Shown: positions 37,387-47,773, numbered from the stretch's first letter. The stretch is 64,000 nucleotides of DNA from Micromonospora rhizosphaerae (GCF_900091465.1 NZ_FMHV01000002.1:7068001-7132000); one strand, 5' to 3'. Notes: a model not told the origin generated them from the sequence alone. Numbers and translations: made by a program.

Positions 37387-38337
37387 TCACATGTTGGCGA
37401 CGTCGGACTGCTTGGCCCGGACGGCCTCGGCCGCCGCCTTCAGGCTGGCCAGCTCGTCGGCGTCCAAGTCGGTCTCGACGATCCGCTTGACGCCGTCCCG
37501 GCCGATCTCGGCCTCGACGCCCAGGTAGACGCCGGAGATGCCGTACTGGCCGTCGACCCAGGCGCAGACCGGCATGATGTCGCCGGAGTCCTCCGCGACG
37601 GCCTTGGCCATCCGCGCGGCGGCCGCCGACGGGGCGTAGTACGCCGAACCGGTCTTGAGCAGCGCGACCACTTCGGCGCCGCCGTTGCGGGTCCGGACGA
37701 CCAGGTCCTCGATCTGCTCGTCCGGCATCACCTCGCGCAGCGGCTTGCCGTCCACCGTGCTCTTCGACGGGACCGGCACCATGGTGTCGCCGTGCGAGCC
37801 GAGGGTCAGCGTCTTCACCGACTTGACCGGTACGTTCAGCGCCTCGGCGACGAAGTTGGTGAACCGGGCGCTGTCCAGGATGCCGGCCTGGCCGAGCACC
37901 CGGTTCTTCGGGAACTGGGTGGCCTTCTGGGCCAGCGCGGTCATCTCGTCGAGCGGGTTGGAGACGACGATGACGACGGCGTTCGGGGCGTACTTGGCGA
38001 CGTTCTCGGAGACCTGGCGGACGATCTTGGCGTTCGTCTCCAGCAGGTCCATCCGGCTCATGCCCGGCTTGCGGGGCAGGCCGGCGGTGATGACGACGAC
38101 GTCCGAGCCCTCGATGGCCTCGTAGCCCTCGCCGTTCCGGCCGGTGGTGACGCCGACGACCTTGGTCTCGAAGCCCTCGACCGGGCGCGACTGGTTCATG
38201 TCCAGCGCGATGCCCGCCGGCTTGCCCTCGATGATGTCGGTGATCACGACCGTGTCGAAGATGTCGTACTCGGCCAGGCGCTGTGCGGTGGTGGAGCCGT
38301 AGAAGCCAGCCCCGACGACAGTGACCTTCTTACCCAT
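37387..38337 (-). CDS. mdh: Malate dehydrogenase (lactate dehydrogenase-like type)
   Basis: A 316-residue NAD-dependent TCA enzyme. Features: GAGFYGSTTAQ nucleotide motif (residues 9-19), ITAGLPRKPGMSR with the substrate-binding arginines, LDSARF with the catalytic aspartate and TLGSHGDTMVP with the proton-relay histidine. The Arg in the LPRKPGM loop supports malate rather than lactate. This LDH-like MDH is the form used by many actinobacteria. ATG 38337. It converges with the MBL gene. Confidence 0.95.
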   Translation of the reverse strand: MGKKVTVVGAGFYGSTTAQRLAEYDIFDTVVITDIIEGKPAGIALDMNQSRPVEGFETKVVGVTTGRNGEGYEAIEGSDVVVITAGLPRKPGMSRMDLLETNAKIVRQVSENVAKYAPNAVVIVVSNPLDEMTALAQKATQFPKNRVLGQAGILDSARFTNFVAEALNVPVKSVKTLTLGSHGDTMVPVPSKSTVDGKPLREVMPDEQIEDLVVRTRNGGAEVVALLKTGSAYYAPSAAAARMAKAVAEDSGDIMPVCAWVDGQYGISGVYLGVEAEIGRDGVKRIVETDLDADELASLKAAAEAVRAKQSDVANM

Positions 38338-38437
38338 GGTCGTCCCACTCCCTGATACCAGTCGGTTTTCCGGACCGTATCAGCCATCCTGGCACCGATC
38401 GGGCCAGGGGCGGACGGTTATGGCGCGCTTGGGGCCC

Positions 38438-39298
38438 TCAGTCCCGCTCGGCGCGCTCGACCACGTTGGTGAGCAGCATGGCCCGGGTCATCGGACCGAC
38501 CCCGCCCGGCATCGGCACCAGCGCGCCGGCCACCTCGGCCACCTCGGGATCGACGTCGCCGGTGTAGCGGCCCTTGCCATCGGGGCCGATCACCCGGGTG
38601 ATGCCGACGTCCACCACGGTCGCACCCGGCGTGATCATGTCGGCGGTGAGCAGCCCCGGCACGCCGGCCGCGACGATCACGATGTCCGCCGCGCGGGTGT
38701 GCGAGGCGAGGTCGAGGGTGCCGGTGTGGCAGAGGGTCACCGTGGCGTTCTCGCTGCGCCGGGTGAGCAGCAGGCCGAGCGGGCGGCCCACCGTGTTGCC
38801 CCGGCCGACCACCGCGACCTTGGCGCCGCGCAGCGCCACGTCGTACCGGCGGAGCAGCTCCACGATGCCGCGCGGCGTGCAGGGCAAAGGACCCTCGTAG
38901 CCGAGCACCAGCCGGCCCAGGTTGACCGGGTGCAGGCCGTCGGCGTCCTTGGCCGGGTCGATCATCTCCAGCGCCCGCTGGGTGTCCAGGTGGGCCGGAA
39001 GCGGCAGCTGGACGATGTAGCCGTGGCAGGCCGGGTCGGCGTTGAGCTCGGCCAGCACCTCGTCGACCTGCTCCTGGGTCGCATCGGCGGGCAACTCCCG
39101 ACGGATCGAGGCGATGCCCACCTCGGCGCAGTCGCGATGCTTGCCGTTGACGTACGCCTGGGAGCCGGGGTCCGCGCCGACCAGGACCGTGCCCAGACCC
39201 GGCGTGATGCCGCGCTCCGCCAGCGCCTTGACCCGCACCCGCAGCTCGTCCTTGATCGCCGCCGCGGTGGCCTTGCCGTCCAGGATCATCGCCGTCAC
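38438..39298 (-). CDS. folD: Bifunctional methylenetetrahydrofolate dehydrogenase/cyclohydrolase
   Basis: A 286-residue one-carbon enzyme interconverting methylene- and formyl-tetrahydrofolate. The catalytic lysine lies in [11 protein letters not shown]; the QLPLPAHLD and [11 protein letters not shown] blocks and the Rossmann motif [11 protein letters not shown] follow, with [17 protein letters not shown] at the end. The start is GTG 39298; an ATG three codons later is an alternative. Its product feeds the purine genes purN/purH 2.3 kb away. Confidence 0.96.
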   Translation of the reverse strand: MTAMILDGKATAAAIKDELRVRVKALAERGITPGLGTVLVGADPGSQAYVNGKHRDCAEVGIASIRRELPADATQEQVDEVLAELNADPACHGYIVQLPLPAHLDTQRALEMIDPAKDADGLHPVNLGRLVLGYEGPLPCTPRGIVELLRRYDVALRGAKVAVVGRGNTVGRPLGLLLTRRSENATVTLCHTGTLDLASHTRAADIVIVAAGVPGLLTADMITPGATVVDVGITRVIGPDGKGRYTGDVDPEVAEVAGALVPMPGGVGPMTRAMLLTNVVERAERD

Positions 39299-39713
39299 GC
39301 CCAGATCGTCTCATGCGAAAGGGCCAGCGAATCCGACGATGGCCGACGGTGACGATCCGCTACGAGATGTTCGTCACCGAAAGTGACGGACTATCTCTGT
39401 CTCACGTCATCTGGCGGGTCGGACAGTCGACCAGCAAGAGGCACGAAGCGCACTGGGTCCGCCGAACCACTGGGCGGCGCCCCGACTGCCCGACAGCTCC
39501 GACAGGGGCCCGACATTGTCTTTGAGCATGGGTTCGGGGACCTTCCGCGACAGCAGACACGCCGGTAGTCGACAAGGCGGGGGGCCACACCGTTGCCGGT
39601 TCGCATCGCTCTCCTTGTCGAAGCCCACCTGGACGACCTACCGTTGTCGATCGTTGCACAGCGTTACTCAGCGCCAAGGCTGGCTGCGCAGCGTGAGGAG
39701 ATGAGGAGGCCCA
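39299..39713. other. Gene-free stretch between folD and the orphan OppF gene
   Basis: The 415 bases contain only short, non-coding-like open frames on either strand. The composition is slightly less GC-rich than flanking genes. I see no repeat, tRNA or clear promoter; GGAG at 39703 is the ribosome site of the next gene. A deleted gene is possible but not demonstrable. Confidence 0.5.
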
Positions 39714-40757
39714 ATGCGTGGGGCTGCTGGAGCCGATCTCGCGGCTGGCAAGGTCCGCGGCGAGACGATCCTCTCCGTCAACCACCTGGTCAAGCACTAC
39801 CCGATCACCCAGGGCGTGCTGCTCAAGCGCCAGGTCGGCGCGGTCAAGGCCGTCGACGGGGTCAGCTTCGAGCTACGCCGGGGCGAGACGCTCGGCGTGG
39901 TCGGCGAGTCCGGCTGCGGCAAGTCCACCCTGGCCCGGCTGCTGATGCGGCTGGAGACCCCCACCGCGGGTCGGGCCAGCCTGGAGGGTCGGGACCTGTT
40001 CAAGGCCTCCGGGGCCGAGCTGCGCCGGCTGCGCCGCAACATGCAGATGGTGATGCAGGACCCGTACACCTCGCTGAACCCGCGGATGACGGTCGGCGAC
40101 ATCATCGGCGAGCCCTTCGAGATCCACCCGGACGCGGCACCGAGGGGCAGCCGGCGGCAGCGGGTGCAGGAGCTGCTCGACCTGGTCGGCCTCAACCCCG
40201 AGCACATCAACCGGTACCCGCACCAGTTCTCCGGCGGTCAGCGCCAGCGCATCGGCATCGCCCGGGCGCTCGCCCTGCGGCCCGAGATCATCGTCTGCGA
40301 CGAGCCGGTCTCCGCGCTCGACGTGTCGATCCAGGCCCAGGTGATCAACCTGCTGGAGAAGCTCCAGAACGAGTTCGGGCTGTCGTACATCTTCATCGCC
40401 CACGACCTGTCCGTGGTTCGGCACATCTCGGACCGGGTCGCGGTGATGTACCTGGGCAAGATCGTCGAGATCGGCACCGAGCAGGAGATCTACGAGCGGG
40501 CCACCCACCCGTACACCCAGGCCCTGCTCTCGGCGGTGCCGGTGCCGGACCCCGGCGCCCGCGAGAACCGGAACATCATCCGGCTCCACGGCGACGTGCC
40601 GTCGCCGGCCGACCCGCCGTCGGGCTGCCGGTTCCGCACCCGCTGCTGGAAGGCCCAGGAGATCTGCGCCAACAAGGAGCCGCACACGGTGCTCCGCGCG
40701 GCGGACCCGCACCCCTCGGCCTGCCACTTCGCCGAGGTACGCCCCAGCGCGGCCTGA
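39714..40757 (+). CDS. Oligopeptide/dipeptide ABC transporter ATP-binding protein, OppF/DppF type (orphan)
   Basis: A 347-residue ATPase: Walker [11 protein letters not shown]-loop [14 protein letters not shown], signature [10 protein letters not shown], Walker [14 protein letters not shown]-loop IAHDLS, and the C-terminal oligopeptide segment [15 protein letters not shown]. It is the usual last gene of a dpp/opp operon, but no permease, DppD or binding-protein gene accompanies it. It may pair with components elsewhere, or be what remains of a lost operon. ATG 39714 follows GAGGAGG. Confidence 0.92.
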   Translation: MRGAAGADLAAGKVRGETILSVNHLVKHYPITQGVLLKRQVGAVKAVDGVSFELRRGETLGVVGESGCGKSTLARLLMRLETPTAGRASLEGRDLFKASGAELRRLRRNMQMVMQDPYTSLNPRMTVGDIIGEPFEIHPDAAPRGSRRQRVQELLDLVGLNPEHINRYPHQFSGGQRQRIGIARALALRPEIIVCDEPVSALDVSIQAQVINLLEKLQNEFGLSYIFIAHDLSVVRHISDRVAVMYLGKIVEIGTEQEIYERATHPYTQALLSAVPVPDPGARENRNIIRLHGDVPSPADPPSGCRFRTRCWKAQEICANKEPHTVLRAADPHPSACHFAEVRPSAA

Positions 40758-40791
40758 CGACCGCGTTGATCTGGGGCGGCAGACTGGGCAG

Positions 40792-41295
40792 ATGAGATCC
40801 CGTCGATCCCGCCTGGCGCTGACGGCGCTGGTCGCGCTGGCGGCGCTGGCGGGTTGTGAGCGCGGCGGCGAGTCGGCCGGGAAGCCGTCCGGGACCGGCC
40901 CGGAGCCCGTCGCCAGCTCGCCGGCTGACGCCGCCGTTCCGGCCCCGAGTTGTCCGCCGGCCAACCAGTACGGCTCGGGGCTGGCCGAGGTCGGGGGCAC
41001 TCCGGGCGTCTTCTGGGCACTGCTCTTCCTTGAAGGCGGAGAGCTCAGGGTGGGCAAGCCAACGAAGATCGCCTTCCGGATGACGGGCGCCGGCGACCTG
41101 ACGCTCCGGGCCGAGGGGCCGGAGGGCACCACCGCGGAGCCGATAGAGGTCATCGGGCACACCGGCGGGAGCACCTGGCAGCGCCCCGGGGACGAGTGGG
41201 GCAGCCAGTGGACCTTCCCCACCGCCGGCTGCTGGACCATCCGGGCGGATCGGACCGACGGAACCCGGGGTGCCGTCACCCTCAGAGCGGGCTGA
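40792..41295 (+). CDS. Putative lipoprotein
   Basis: A 167-residue exported protein. It has an RRSR-containing signal peptide with lipobox LAALAGC (cysteine near residue 22), then a Ser/Pro/Ala-rich linker and a compact beta-rich domain with two further cysteines (SCPP and AGCWTI) that may form a disulfide. The domain resembles small extracytoplasmic beta-sandwiches; no family is recognised. It follows the orphan ATPase by 34 bases on the same strand and ends before a clear terminator. Confidence 0.8.
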   Translation: MRSRRSRLALTALVALAALAGCERGGESAGKPSGTGPEPVASSPADAAVPAPSCPPANQYGSGLAEVGGTPGVFWALLFLEGGELRVGKPTKIAFRMTGAGDLTLRAEGPEGTTAEPIEVIGHTGGSTWQRPGDEWGSQWTFPTAGCWTIRADRTDGTRGAVTLRAG

Positions 41296-41313
41296 CCCAC
41301 GACCACACACGAC

Positions 41314-41347
41314 GGAGGCCCCATCCTCTCGCCAGGACGGGGCCTCC
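41314..41347. terminator. Terminator after the lipoprotein gene
   Basis: GGAGGCCCC and GGGGCCTCC form a perfect 9-bp stem around a 16-base loop, 18 bases after the lipoprotein stop. It also faces the 3' end of the minus-strand remnant at 41390. Confidence 0.7.
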
Positions 41348-41389
41348 TGTCGCACGGGCCGGCCGGCTCGGGAACCGGCGGCCCGACGG

Positions 41390-41640
41390 TCAGAGCTGGG
41401 CCAGATCGAACGCCCAGATGCCGCGGCCGTGGGTGGCCACGTAGACCGAGTTGTCGATCGCGTTGTACTCGGCGTCCATGCCGACGGTCAGCGGCAGGCC
41501 GGTGCCAAGCCGCTGCCAGTCGGTGGCGCCGGGGGCGCGGTAGAAGGTGGCCAGGTCGGTGGCGAGCACCAGCGCGCCGTTGGGCAGCTCCTTGATCGAG
41601 CTGGCCGGCACGTCCGGCAGGTTTCGCCGAGACGAGGCGG
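41390..41640 (-). pseudogene. C-terminal remnant of a BNR/sortilin-repeat exported protein
   Basis: Immediately after the purH stop the minus strand encodes ~80 residues ([77 protein letters not shown]). This reads as the last blades of a Vps10/sortilin-like beta-propeller such as those of exported sialidase-like proteins. There is no start codon; the rest of the gene is missing and purH abuts it directly. It marks a deletion joint. Confidence 0.7.
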
Positions 41641-43212
41641 TCAGTGGAAGAAGTGCCGGGTGCCGGTGAGGTACATGGTCACGCCGGCCTCCTTCGCCGC
41701 GGCGATGACCTCCTCGTCGCGGATCGAGCCGCCCTGCTGGACGATCGCCCGGACGCCCGCGTCGATGAGGATCTTCGGGCCGTCGGGGAACGGGAAGAAG
41801 GCGTCCGAGGCGCAGACCGAGCCCTTGGCCCGGTCGGCACCGGCCCGGCTGACCGCGAGGCGCGCCGAGTCCACCCGGTTCACCTGACCCATGCCGACGC
41901 CGACGGTGGCCCCGTCCTGCGCCAGCAGGATCGCGTTGCTCTTCACCGCCCGGACGGCCCGCCAGGCGAAGGCGAGGTCCCGCAGGGTCGCCTCGTCGGC
42001 CGCGTCGCCGGTGGCGAGCCGCCAGTTCGCCGGGTCGTCGCCGTCGGCGTCGATCCCGTCGCGCAGCTGGACCAGCACGCCGCCGGTCACCTGCCGCCAC
42101 TCGGCCGGCCGCGGCGCGAAGGCCGGGGCGCGCAGCAGCCGGATGTTCTTCTTTCCCTGGAGGATCTCGACGGCACCGGGCTCGAACTCCGGCGCCACCA
42201 GCACCTCGGTGAAGATCTCCGCGACCTGCCGGGCCAGCTCCACGCTCACCGGGCGGTTCACGGCGATCACCCCGCCGTACGCCGACACCGGGTCGCAGGC
42301 GTGCGCCTTACGGTGCGCCTCGGCGACGTCCCCGCCCACCGCGATGCCGCACGGGTTGGCGTGCTTGATGATCGCCACGGCCGGCTGCTCGGCGAAGTCG
42401 TTCGCGGCCCGCCAGGCGGCGTCCGCGTCGACGTAGTTGTTGTAGGACATCTCCTTGCCGTGCAGCTGCTCGGCCTGGGCCAGCCCGGCCGTGCCGTCCG
42501 GGTCGGCGTAGAGGGCGGCCGGCTGGTGCGGGTTCTCCCCGTAGCGGAGCACCGCCTGGCGGCGCAGGGCCAGCCCGGCGAACTCCGGCCACTCCTGGTC
42601 CGCAGGAGCGAGCTCGACGGCGCACCAGTTCGCCACGGCCACGTCGTACTCGGCGATCGCGGCGAACGCCCGGGCCGCCAGCACCCGGCGCTGGGTCAGG
42701 GTGAAGCCGCCCTCGCCGAGGGCGGCGTGCAGCGCCGGGTACGCCGCCGGGTCGGTCACCACCGCCACCGAGGCGTGGTTCTTGGCCGCGGCCCGGACCA
42801 TCGCCGGACCGCCGATGTCGATCTGCTCCACGCACTCGTCCTGGCTGGCGCCGGAGGCGACCGTGGCCTGGAACGGGTAGAGGTTGGAGACCAGCAGGTC
42901 GATCCCGGCGATGCCGTGCTCGTCGAGCTGGGCGGCGTGGGAGTCCTTGCGCAGGTCCGCGAGGAGGCCACCGTGGATCTTCGGGTGCAGGGTCTTGACC
43001 CGGCCGTCGAGGATCTCCGGGAAGCCGGTCACCTGGTCCACCGGGGTCACCGGCACGCCCGCGCCCGAGATCGTCGCCGCGGTGCTGCCGGTCGACACGA
43101 TCTCCACCCCGGCGGCGTGCAGTGCCCGGGCCAGCTCAACCAGCCCGGTCTTGTCGTAGACGCTGACCAGCGCCCGCCGGATCGGGCGGCGCTCGTCCTG
43201 AGTGGAACTCAC
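41641..43212 (-). CDS. purH: Bifunctional AICAR formyltransferase / IMP cyclohydrolase
   Basis: A 523-residue enzyme carrying out the last two steps of IMP synthesis. The N-terminal cyclohydrolase (MGS-like) domain has STGSTAATI and [14 protein letters not shown]; the C-terminal transformylase shows the catalytic KHANPCG and ends in [10 protein letters not shown]. Length fits the family. GTG 43212 overlaps the purN stop as GTGA, so purN-purH are coupled, as in other actinobacteria. Confidence 0.97.
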   Translation of the reverse strand: MSSTQDERRPIRRALVSVYDKTGLVELARALHAAGVEIVSTGSTAATISGAGVPVTPVDQVTGFPEILDGRVKTLHPKIHGGLLADLRKDSHAAQLDEHGIAGIDLLVSNLYPFQATVASGASQDECVEQIDIGGPAMVRAAAKNHASVAVVTDPAAYPALHAALGEGGFTLTQRRVLAARAFAAIAEYDVAVANWCAVELAPADQEWPEFAGLALRRQAVLRYGENPHQPAALYADPDGTAGLAQAEQLHGKEMSYNNYVDADAAWRAANDFAEQPAVAIIKHANPCGIAVGGDVAEAHRKAHACDPVSAYGGVIAVNRPVSVELARQVAEIFTEVLVAPEFEPGAVEILQGKKNIRLLRAPAFAPRPAEWRQVTGGVLVQLRDGIDADGDDPANWRLATGDAADEATLRDLAFAWRAVRAVKSNAILLAQDGATVGVGMGQVNRVDSARLAVSRAGADRAKGSVCASDAFFPFPDGPKILIDAGVRAIVQQGGSIRDEEVIAAAKEAGVTMYLTGTRHFFH

Positions 43213-43829
43213 GGAATCGTGACCTTTCTTCCGGTGATCGTCCAACCTTGACGGACCAGCCGACCGACCTGCTCAACGAGCTGGCGGCGCTCGGCGGACT
43301 TGATGCGCTCGGTGAGCGTCTCCTCGTCGTCGTCGTCCAGCACCGGTACGGCGACCTGGGCGACGATCGGGCCGGTGTCCATCCCGGCGTCGACGAAGAA
43401 GAGGGTGGCCCCGGTGATCTTCACGCCGTAGGCGAGGGCGTCCCGGGGGCCGTGGATGCCGGGGAATGCCGGCAGCAGGGTGTTGTGGGTGTTGAGGTAG
43501 CGGTCGCCGAACGCGGCCAGGAAGTGCGGGCCGACCAGCTTGAGGAAGCCGGCGCTGATCACCAGGTCGGGCTTGTGCTCCGCGACGTGCGCGGTGAGCG
43601 CGCGGTCCCAGTCCTCCCGGGTCGGGTGGTCCTTCAGCCGGTCGACGAAGGTCGGCACCCCGGCCGCGGCGGCCCGGTCGAGCCCGGCGATCCCGTCCCG
43701 GTCAGCGCCGACGGCGACCACCTTCGCCCCGTACCCGGGGTCGGCGGCGGCGTCCAGCAGCGCCTGGAGGTTGCTGCCGGAGCCGGAGACGAGGACGACG
43801 AGACGGGCGACGGACGCGGGCTCGGTCAC
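43209..43829 (-). CDS. purN: Phosphoribosylglycinamide formyltransferase
   Basis: A 206-residue GAR transformylase using 10-formyl-THF. The N-terminal [17 protein letters not shown] loop, the catalytic asparagine and histidine ([14 protein letters not shown]) and the aspartate in [12 protein letters not shown] are present. The usual HPSLLP reads HNTLLP, a mild variation. The start is ATG or GTG at 43829. Operon with purH, overlapping by four bases. Confidence 0.95.
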   Translation of the reverse strand: MTEPASVARLVVLVSGSGSNLQALLDAAADPGYGAKVVAVGADRDGIAGLDRAAAAGVPTFVDRLKDHPTREDWDRALTAHVAEHKPDLVISAGFLKLVGPHFLAAFGDRYLNTHNTLLPAFPGIHGPRDALAYGVKITGATLFFVDAGMDTGPIVAQVAVPVLDDDDEETLTERIKSAERRQLVEQVGRLVRQGWTITGRKVTIP

Positions 43830-44009
43830 GAGGTCACCCTATCGGGCAGTTCGAGGTGTCCCGCCGTCGGGCAGCGACGTTTCGGGTGATCACCCGGGTG
43901 GCGCGGACGCGATACGCTGCCGAACGCTCGGTGCCCCCATGCACGCCCGGCGCCGCACCCGTCAGCGAACCGGCATCCACGGGTGCCGACCGAACGAGGA
44001 GTACACCCC

Positions 44010-44306
44010 ATGCAGCCCGGTTACCCCCAGCAGCAGCCGCCGCAGATCGACAACAACATGACGATGTCCATCGTCGCCATCTTCCTCTTCTGGCCGCTGG
44101 CCATCCCGGCCATCATCAACGCCTCCAAGGTCAACCCGCTGCTCCAGCAGGGTGACTACGCGGGCGCCCAGGCGGCGGCCGCCGAGTCGAAGAAGTGGTC
44201 CAAGTGGGCCCTGATCATCGGTCTCATCGGCTGGGCCATCTCCATCCTGTGCTGCGTCCTCGGCGGCCTTGGCGCGATCATGAGCGGCAACAACTCGACC
44301 TACTGA
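44010..44306 (+). CDS. CD225/dispanin-family small membrane protein
   Basis: A 98-residue protein with a Pro/Gln-rich head (MQPGYPQQQPPQ), two hydrophobic helices (about 18-38 and 68-92) and between them the dispanin pattern PAIINASKVNPLLQQGDYAGAQAAAAESKKWSKW in outline. Function in bacteria is unknown. ATG 44010 has GAGGAG 8 bases upstream. The next gene starts with the same MQPGYP and lies 32 bases on, so the two probably form an operon. Confidence 0.85.
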   Translation: MQPGYPQQQPPQIDNNMTMSIVAIFLFWPLAIPAIINASKVNPLLQQGDYAGAQAAAAESKKWSKWALIIGLIGWAISILCCVLGGLGAIMSGNNSTY

Positions 44307-44338
44307 CCGCCGACCCCCAGTCTGAGGAGCGCCTTCGC

Positions 44339-44965
44339 ATGCAGCCCGGTTACCCCGGTCAGGACCCGTACGGCCAGCAGCCCCCGCAGGACCCGACCTC
44401 CCCGCAGTACCGCGACCCGTACGCCCAGCCGCCCCAGGCCCCGCAGTACGGCCAGCAGCCCACCTCCGGCCAGCCGTACGGCCAGCCGCAGGACCCGTAC
44501 TCCCAGCCGCCGCAGCCGCCGCAGTACGGGCAGCAGCCGACCTCGGGTCAGCCGTACGGCCAGCCGACCTCCGGACAGCCGTACGGGCAGCCCACCTCGG
44601 GCCAGCCCTATGGGCAGCAGCCGTACCAGGACCCGTACGCGCAGCAGCAGGCCTACGGCGCCGCGCCGACCTACCCGAACGCCGGCTACCCGATGCCGCA
44701 GGGGCAGAACAACACCCTCGGCCTGATCGGCATGATCGCCGGCATCGCCTCCATCGTGCTCGGTCTCTGCTGCCCGGCGCTCGGCATCCCGGCCGGCATC
44801 GCCGGTGTGGTGCTCGGCGTGCTCGGCCAGAAGAAGGCCCAGCAGGGCGAGGCGAGCAACGCGGGCCAGGCCAAGGCGGGCCTGATCTGCGGTGCGATCG
44901 GTGTCGTGATCGGCATCATCAACGCGATCGCCGGCGCGGCCATCAACTTGAACAACTTCTCCTGA
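44339..44965 (+). CDS. DUF4190-like membrane protein with QPTSGQPYG repeats
   Basis: A 208-residue protein. Residues 1-120 are a disordered Pro/Gln/Tyr-rich region with four or so copies of QPTSGQPYGQ and related DPY/QYG units. Residues 125-205 hold two hydrophobic helices with GLIGMIAGIASIVLGLC and a Gly/Lys turn GQKKAQQGEASNAGQAKAG, the DUF4190 pattern. The ATG at 44339 fits its MQPGYPG start. It probably interacts with the dispanin upstream, given the shared head. Confidence 0.87.
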   Translation: MQPGYPGQDPYGQQPPQDPTSPQYRDPYAQPPQAPQYGQQPTSGQPYGQPQDPYSQPPQPPQYGQQPTSGQPYGQPTSGQPYGQPTSGQPYGQQPYQDPYAQQQAYGAAPTYPNAGYPMPQGQNNTLGLIGMIAGIASIVLGLCCPALGIPAGIAGVVLGVLGQKKAQQGEASNAGQAKAGLICGAIGVVIGIINAIAGAAINLNNFS

Positions 44966-44976
44966 CCCGGCTCGAC

Positions 44977-45006
44977 AGGGGCGTCCGGACCCGTCCGGGC
45001 GCCCCT
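44977..45006 (+). terminator. Terminator after the DUF4190-like gene
   Basis: AGGGGCG(T)CCGGAC pairs with the complementary (T)CCGGGCGCCCCT, giving a nearly perfect ~12-bp stem 12 bases after the stop. Confidence 0.7.
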
Positions 45007-45095
45007 CGCCGTGTCCGCGGACGGCCGGGTGAAGGGCCGCCCTCGCCGTGTCCGCGACGGGCGAGTCGGGGCGCCCGTAGGTCGGCGCGGCGCGG

Positions 45096-46412
45096 TCAGG
45101 ACCGGGCGGCGGCCGGTCGGGGCGGGGCGGGGTCGGCGCCGGACGGGCGGGCGAGGGACTTGGTGGTGGCGGCGCCGAGCAGCGCGCCGACGGCGATGAC
45201 GGCGGTGGCCACCCCGGCCACCTGCCAGGGCACCGGGCCCATCTCGGCCAGCCGGCCACCGCCGAGCGGCCCGCCGGAGATCGCGGCGGCCGCGCCGAGC
45301 AGCATTCCGGCGACCGGTCCGGAGAGGGCCGCCGGGGCGAGCAGCGCCCCCCAGCCGACCACCACCCGGTCCTCGGCGGCCGCCCGCAGCAGCCGCCGGG
45401 CGAGCAGCCAGCCGGCGGCCATGCCGGCCAGCACCGGCACCGCGAGCAGCCCGGCGCCGAGCCCGTCGACCGGTCCGCGCGGAAGCCCGGCCAGCAGCGG
45501 TACGGCCGGCAGCGCGCCGACCGAGACCTCGCTGGTCCGCACCGCCGTGTCGGCGCCGACGGCGAACCCGGGACCGAGCAGGTAGCTGGCCGACCAGATG
45601 GTGGCGTTCGGCGCGTACGCGAGGCTGACCAGGGTGATGCCGGCTTGACCGGCCACGCCCGTTCGGTACGCCGTGATCATGTCGGCGGCGTCGCCGCCCC
45701 CGGTCGCCACGGACAGCCCGGCCGCCCCGGCGCCCGCGCCGAGCAGCAGCAGCGCGGCCACCAGCCCGGTGCGCACCCCGTCCCGCAGCGGCACCGGGGA
45801 ACGCCGTGCCAGCAGACCCGATGCGCCGGTGGTGCGGAGCGCGCCGACCAGCGCCGCCAGCGCCCCGAAGATCGCGAAGGTCACCGCCGCCCGGACCGGG
45901 GACGCCCGCACGCCGCCTGCGCCGACCGCGAGCGCGGCGAGGGCGCCGAGCAGCGCGTACCCGATGCCGACGGCGACCGCGACGGTGAGCGCCTGCCGGG
46001 GCGAGCGACCACCGCGGGCGCCGATCGCCCGGCTCACGTGCACGCCGGCCCGGGTCAGCCGCCAGGCGGCCAGCGCGGCCAGGGCCAGCGGCGCCAGGCC
46101 GAGCGGGCCGGCGGAGGTCTCCAGCGCCACCCCGTGCCCGAGCAGCCAGCCGGCCAACCCGGCGCGCAGGGCGCCGGACAGGGAGCCGGCGTCCTCGCTG
46201 AGCTGGGCCAGGCCGAGCACGATGGTGACCGGCAGCCAGGACGTCACTGCGGCCCAGCCGGCCGCCACCGCGGCGGCGACGACCAGCGGCGCATGGCCGC
46301 GCGGCGCCTCCCCCGACCGGGGCGCGGGCACCCGGGGCGCCGTCCGGGCGCGGCCGGTCGGCCGGGCGTCGGGGGCGGTACGGCGGGTCTGGTCAGGGCT
46401 GACGGATGACAT
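45096..46412 (-). CDS. perM: PerM-like polytopic membrane protein (DUF6350)
   Basis: A 438-residue protein with a charged, proline-rich cytoplasmic head (~40 residues) and about ten hydrophobic helices rich in Ala/Gly/Leu. The position next to purN-purH and sucCD, and the topology, match mycobacterial PerM (Rv0955), which stabilises the divisome protein FtsB during chronic infection; the role here is inferred. The start is ATG 46412; an upstream in-frame start adds residues without conservation. Its 3' end faces the DUF4190-like gene. Confidence 0.8.
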   Translation of the reverse strand: MSSVSPDQTRRTAPDARPTGRARTAPRVPAPRSGEAPRGHAPLVVAAAVAAGWAAVTSWLPVTIVLGLAQLSEDAGSLSGALRAGLAGWLLGHGVALETSAGPLGLAPLALAALAAWRLTRAGVHVSRAIGARGGRSPRQALTVAVAVGIGYALLGALAALAVGAGGVRASPVRAAVTFAIFGALAALVGALRTTGASGLLARRSPVPLRDGVRTGLVAALLLLGAGAGAAGLSVATGGGDAADMITAYRTGVAGQAGITLVSLAYAPNATIWSASYLLGPGFAVGADTAVRTSEVSVGALPAVPLLAGLPRGPVDGLGAGLLAVPVLAGMAAGWLLARRLLRAAAEDRVVVGWGALLAPAALSGPVAGMLLGAAAAISGGPLGGGRLAEMGPVPWQVAGVATAVIAVGALLGAATTKSLARPSGADPAPPRPAAARS

Positions 46413-46571
46413 TGGCTCTACTCTGGCATGCCGCGCCGGTGGCGGCACTCCGATACCGCCTGGCGAGGACGGCGAGTTGCGTGATCCACCGGCTCGTCGC
46501 CCCCGATCCGGTCTAGCCTCTGCCCAGGACGCGACCTGTCCGGTCGCGGCACCGACTGCCCGGAGGACGCC

Positions 46572-46835
46572 GTGAACGCTCCGTATCCGCCGCCGCCCCC
46601 ACCACCGGCGCCCGGCAAGGACCGCACCACGCTCTGGGGCGTCCTGGGCATCGTCGTCGGGCTGCTCTGCTGCGGCATCCTGGGGATCGTCTTCGGCTAC
46701 CTGTCGATCCGGGACGCCAAGCGCTTCGGCAAGTCACCCACGCTCGGCTACGTGGCCATCGCATTGAGCGTGATCAACATCATCGCCAGCGCGATCTGGC
46801 GGGCCACCGGCCACAACATGTACTGGTACAGGTGA
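46572..46835 (+). CDS. Small DUF4190 membrane protein
   Basis: An 87-residue protein with a polyproline head (NAPYPPPPPPPAPGKD), two hydrophobic helices (about 22-45 and 58-76) and the loop SIRDAKRFGKSP between them. The GTG at 46572 has GGAGGACG just upstream. It is divergent from perM. Unknown function; it is a shorter relative of the gene at 44339. Confidence 0.82.
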   Translation: MNAPYPPPPPPPAPGKDRTTLWGVLGIVVGLLCCGILGIVFGYLSIRDAKRFGKSPTLGYVAIALSVINIIASAIWRATGHNMYWYR

Positions 46836-46865
46836 GGGGGCCGACCGCTTCCGGTCGACCCCCTC
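46834..46865. terminator. Bidirectional terminator between the small DUF4190 gene and sucD
   Basis: GAGGGGGCCGACCG pairs with CGGTCGACCCCCTC at 13 of 14 positions around CTTC. It begins at the DUF4190 stop codon and lies 19 bases beyond the sucD stop on the other strand. Confidence 0.75.
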
Positions 46866-46883
46866 GGTGCCTCACGTACCGGC

Positions 46884-47771
46884 TCAGCCGGCCGACATGA
46901 TCTCCCGCATCAGCTTGGCGGTCTCGGTCGGGGTCTTGCCGACCTTCACGCCGACCGCCTCCAGCGCCGCCTTCTTCGCCTCGGCGGTGCCCGCCGAGCC
47001 GGAGATGATCGCGCCGGCGTGACCCATGGTCTTGCCGGGCGGCGCGGTGAAGCCGGCGATGTAGCCGACCACCGGCTTGGTGACGTTGGCCTTGATGAAC
47101 TCGGCGGCCCGCTCCTCGGCGTCGCCGCCGATCTCACCGATCATCACGATCGCGTCGGTGTCCGGGTCGGCCTCGAAGGCGGCCAGGGCGTCGATGTGGG
47201 TGGTGCCGATGATCGGGTCGCCGCCGATGCCGACACAGGTCGAGAAGCCGATGTCGCGCAGCTCGTACATCATCTGGTAGGTCAGCGTGCCGCTCTTGCT
47301 GACCAGGCCGATCCGGCCGCTGCCGGTGATGTCGGCCGGGATGATGCCGGCGTTGGAGGCGCCCGGCGAGGCGATGCCCGGGCAGTTCGGCCCGATGATC
47401 CGGGTCCGCTCGCCCTTGGCCACGTTGTACGCCCAGAAGGCGGCGGTGTCGTGCACCGGGACACCCTCGGTGATCACCACCGCCAGGTCGATCCCGGCGT
47501 CGATCGCCTCGATGACCGCGCCCCTGGTGAACTGCGGCGGCACGAAGATGACCGTGACGTCGGCCCCGGTCTCCTTCATGGCGTCCGCGACGCTCGCGAA
47601 GACCGGCAGCTCGGTGCCGTCGAAGTCGACCGTCTGCCCCGCCTTGCGCGGGTTGACGCCACCGACGACGTTGGTGCCGGCAGCGAGCATCCGCCGGGTG
47701 TGCTTGGAACCCTCGGAACCGGTCATCCCCTGCACGATGACCTTGGAGTCCTTGGTCAGCCAGATTGCCAT
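46884..47771 (-). CDS. sucD: Succinyl-CoA synthetase alpha subunit
   Basis: A 295-residue subunit of the ligase converting succinyl-CoA to succinate with substrate-level phosphorylation. The CoA-binding N-terminus ([16 protein letters not shown]), [17 protein letters not shown], and the active-site phosphohistidine region [16 protein letters not shown] are present. Starts 2 bases after the sucC stop. Length is standard. Confidence 0.97.
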   Translation of the reverse strand: MAIWLTKDSKVIVQGMTGSEGSKHTRRMLAAGTNVVGGVNPRKAGQTVDFDGTELPVFASVADAMKETGADVTVIFVPPQFTRGAVIEAIDAGIDLAVVITEGVPVHDTAAFWAYNVAKGERTRIIGPNCPGIASPGASNAGIIPADITGSGRIGLVSKSGTLTYQMMYELRDIGFSTCVGIGGDPIIGTTHIDALAAFEADPDTDAIVMIGEIGGDAEERAAEFIKANVTKPVVGYIAGFTAPPGKTMGHAGAIISGSAGTAEAKKAALEAVGVKVGKTPTETAKLMREIMSAG

Positions 47772-47773
47772 GA

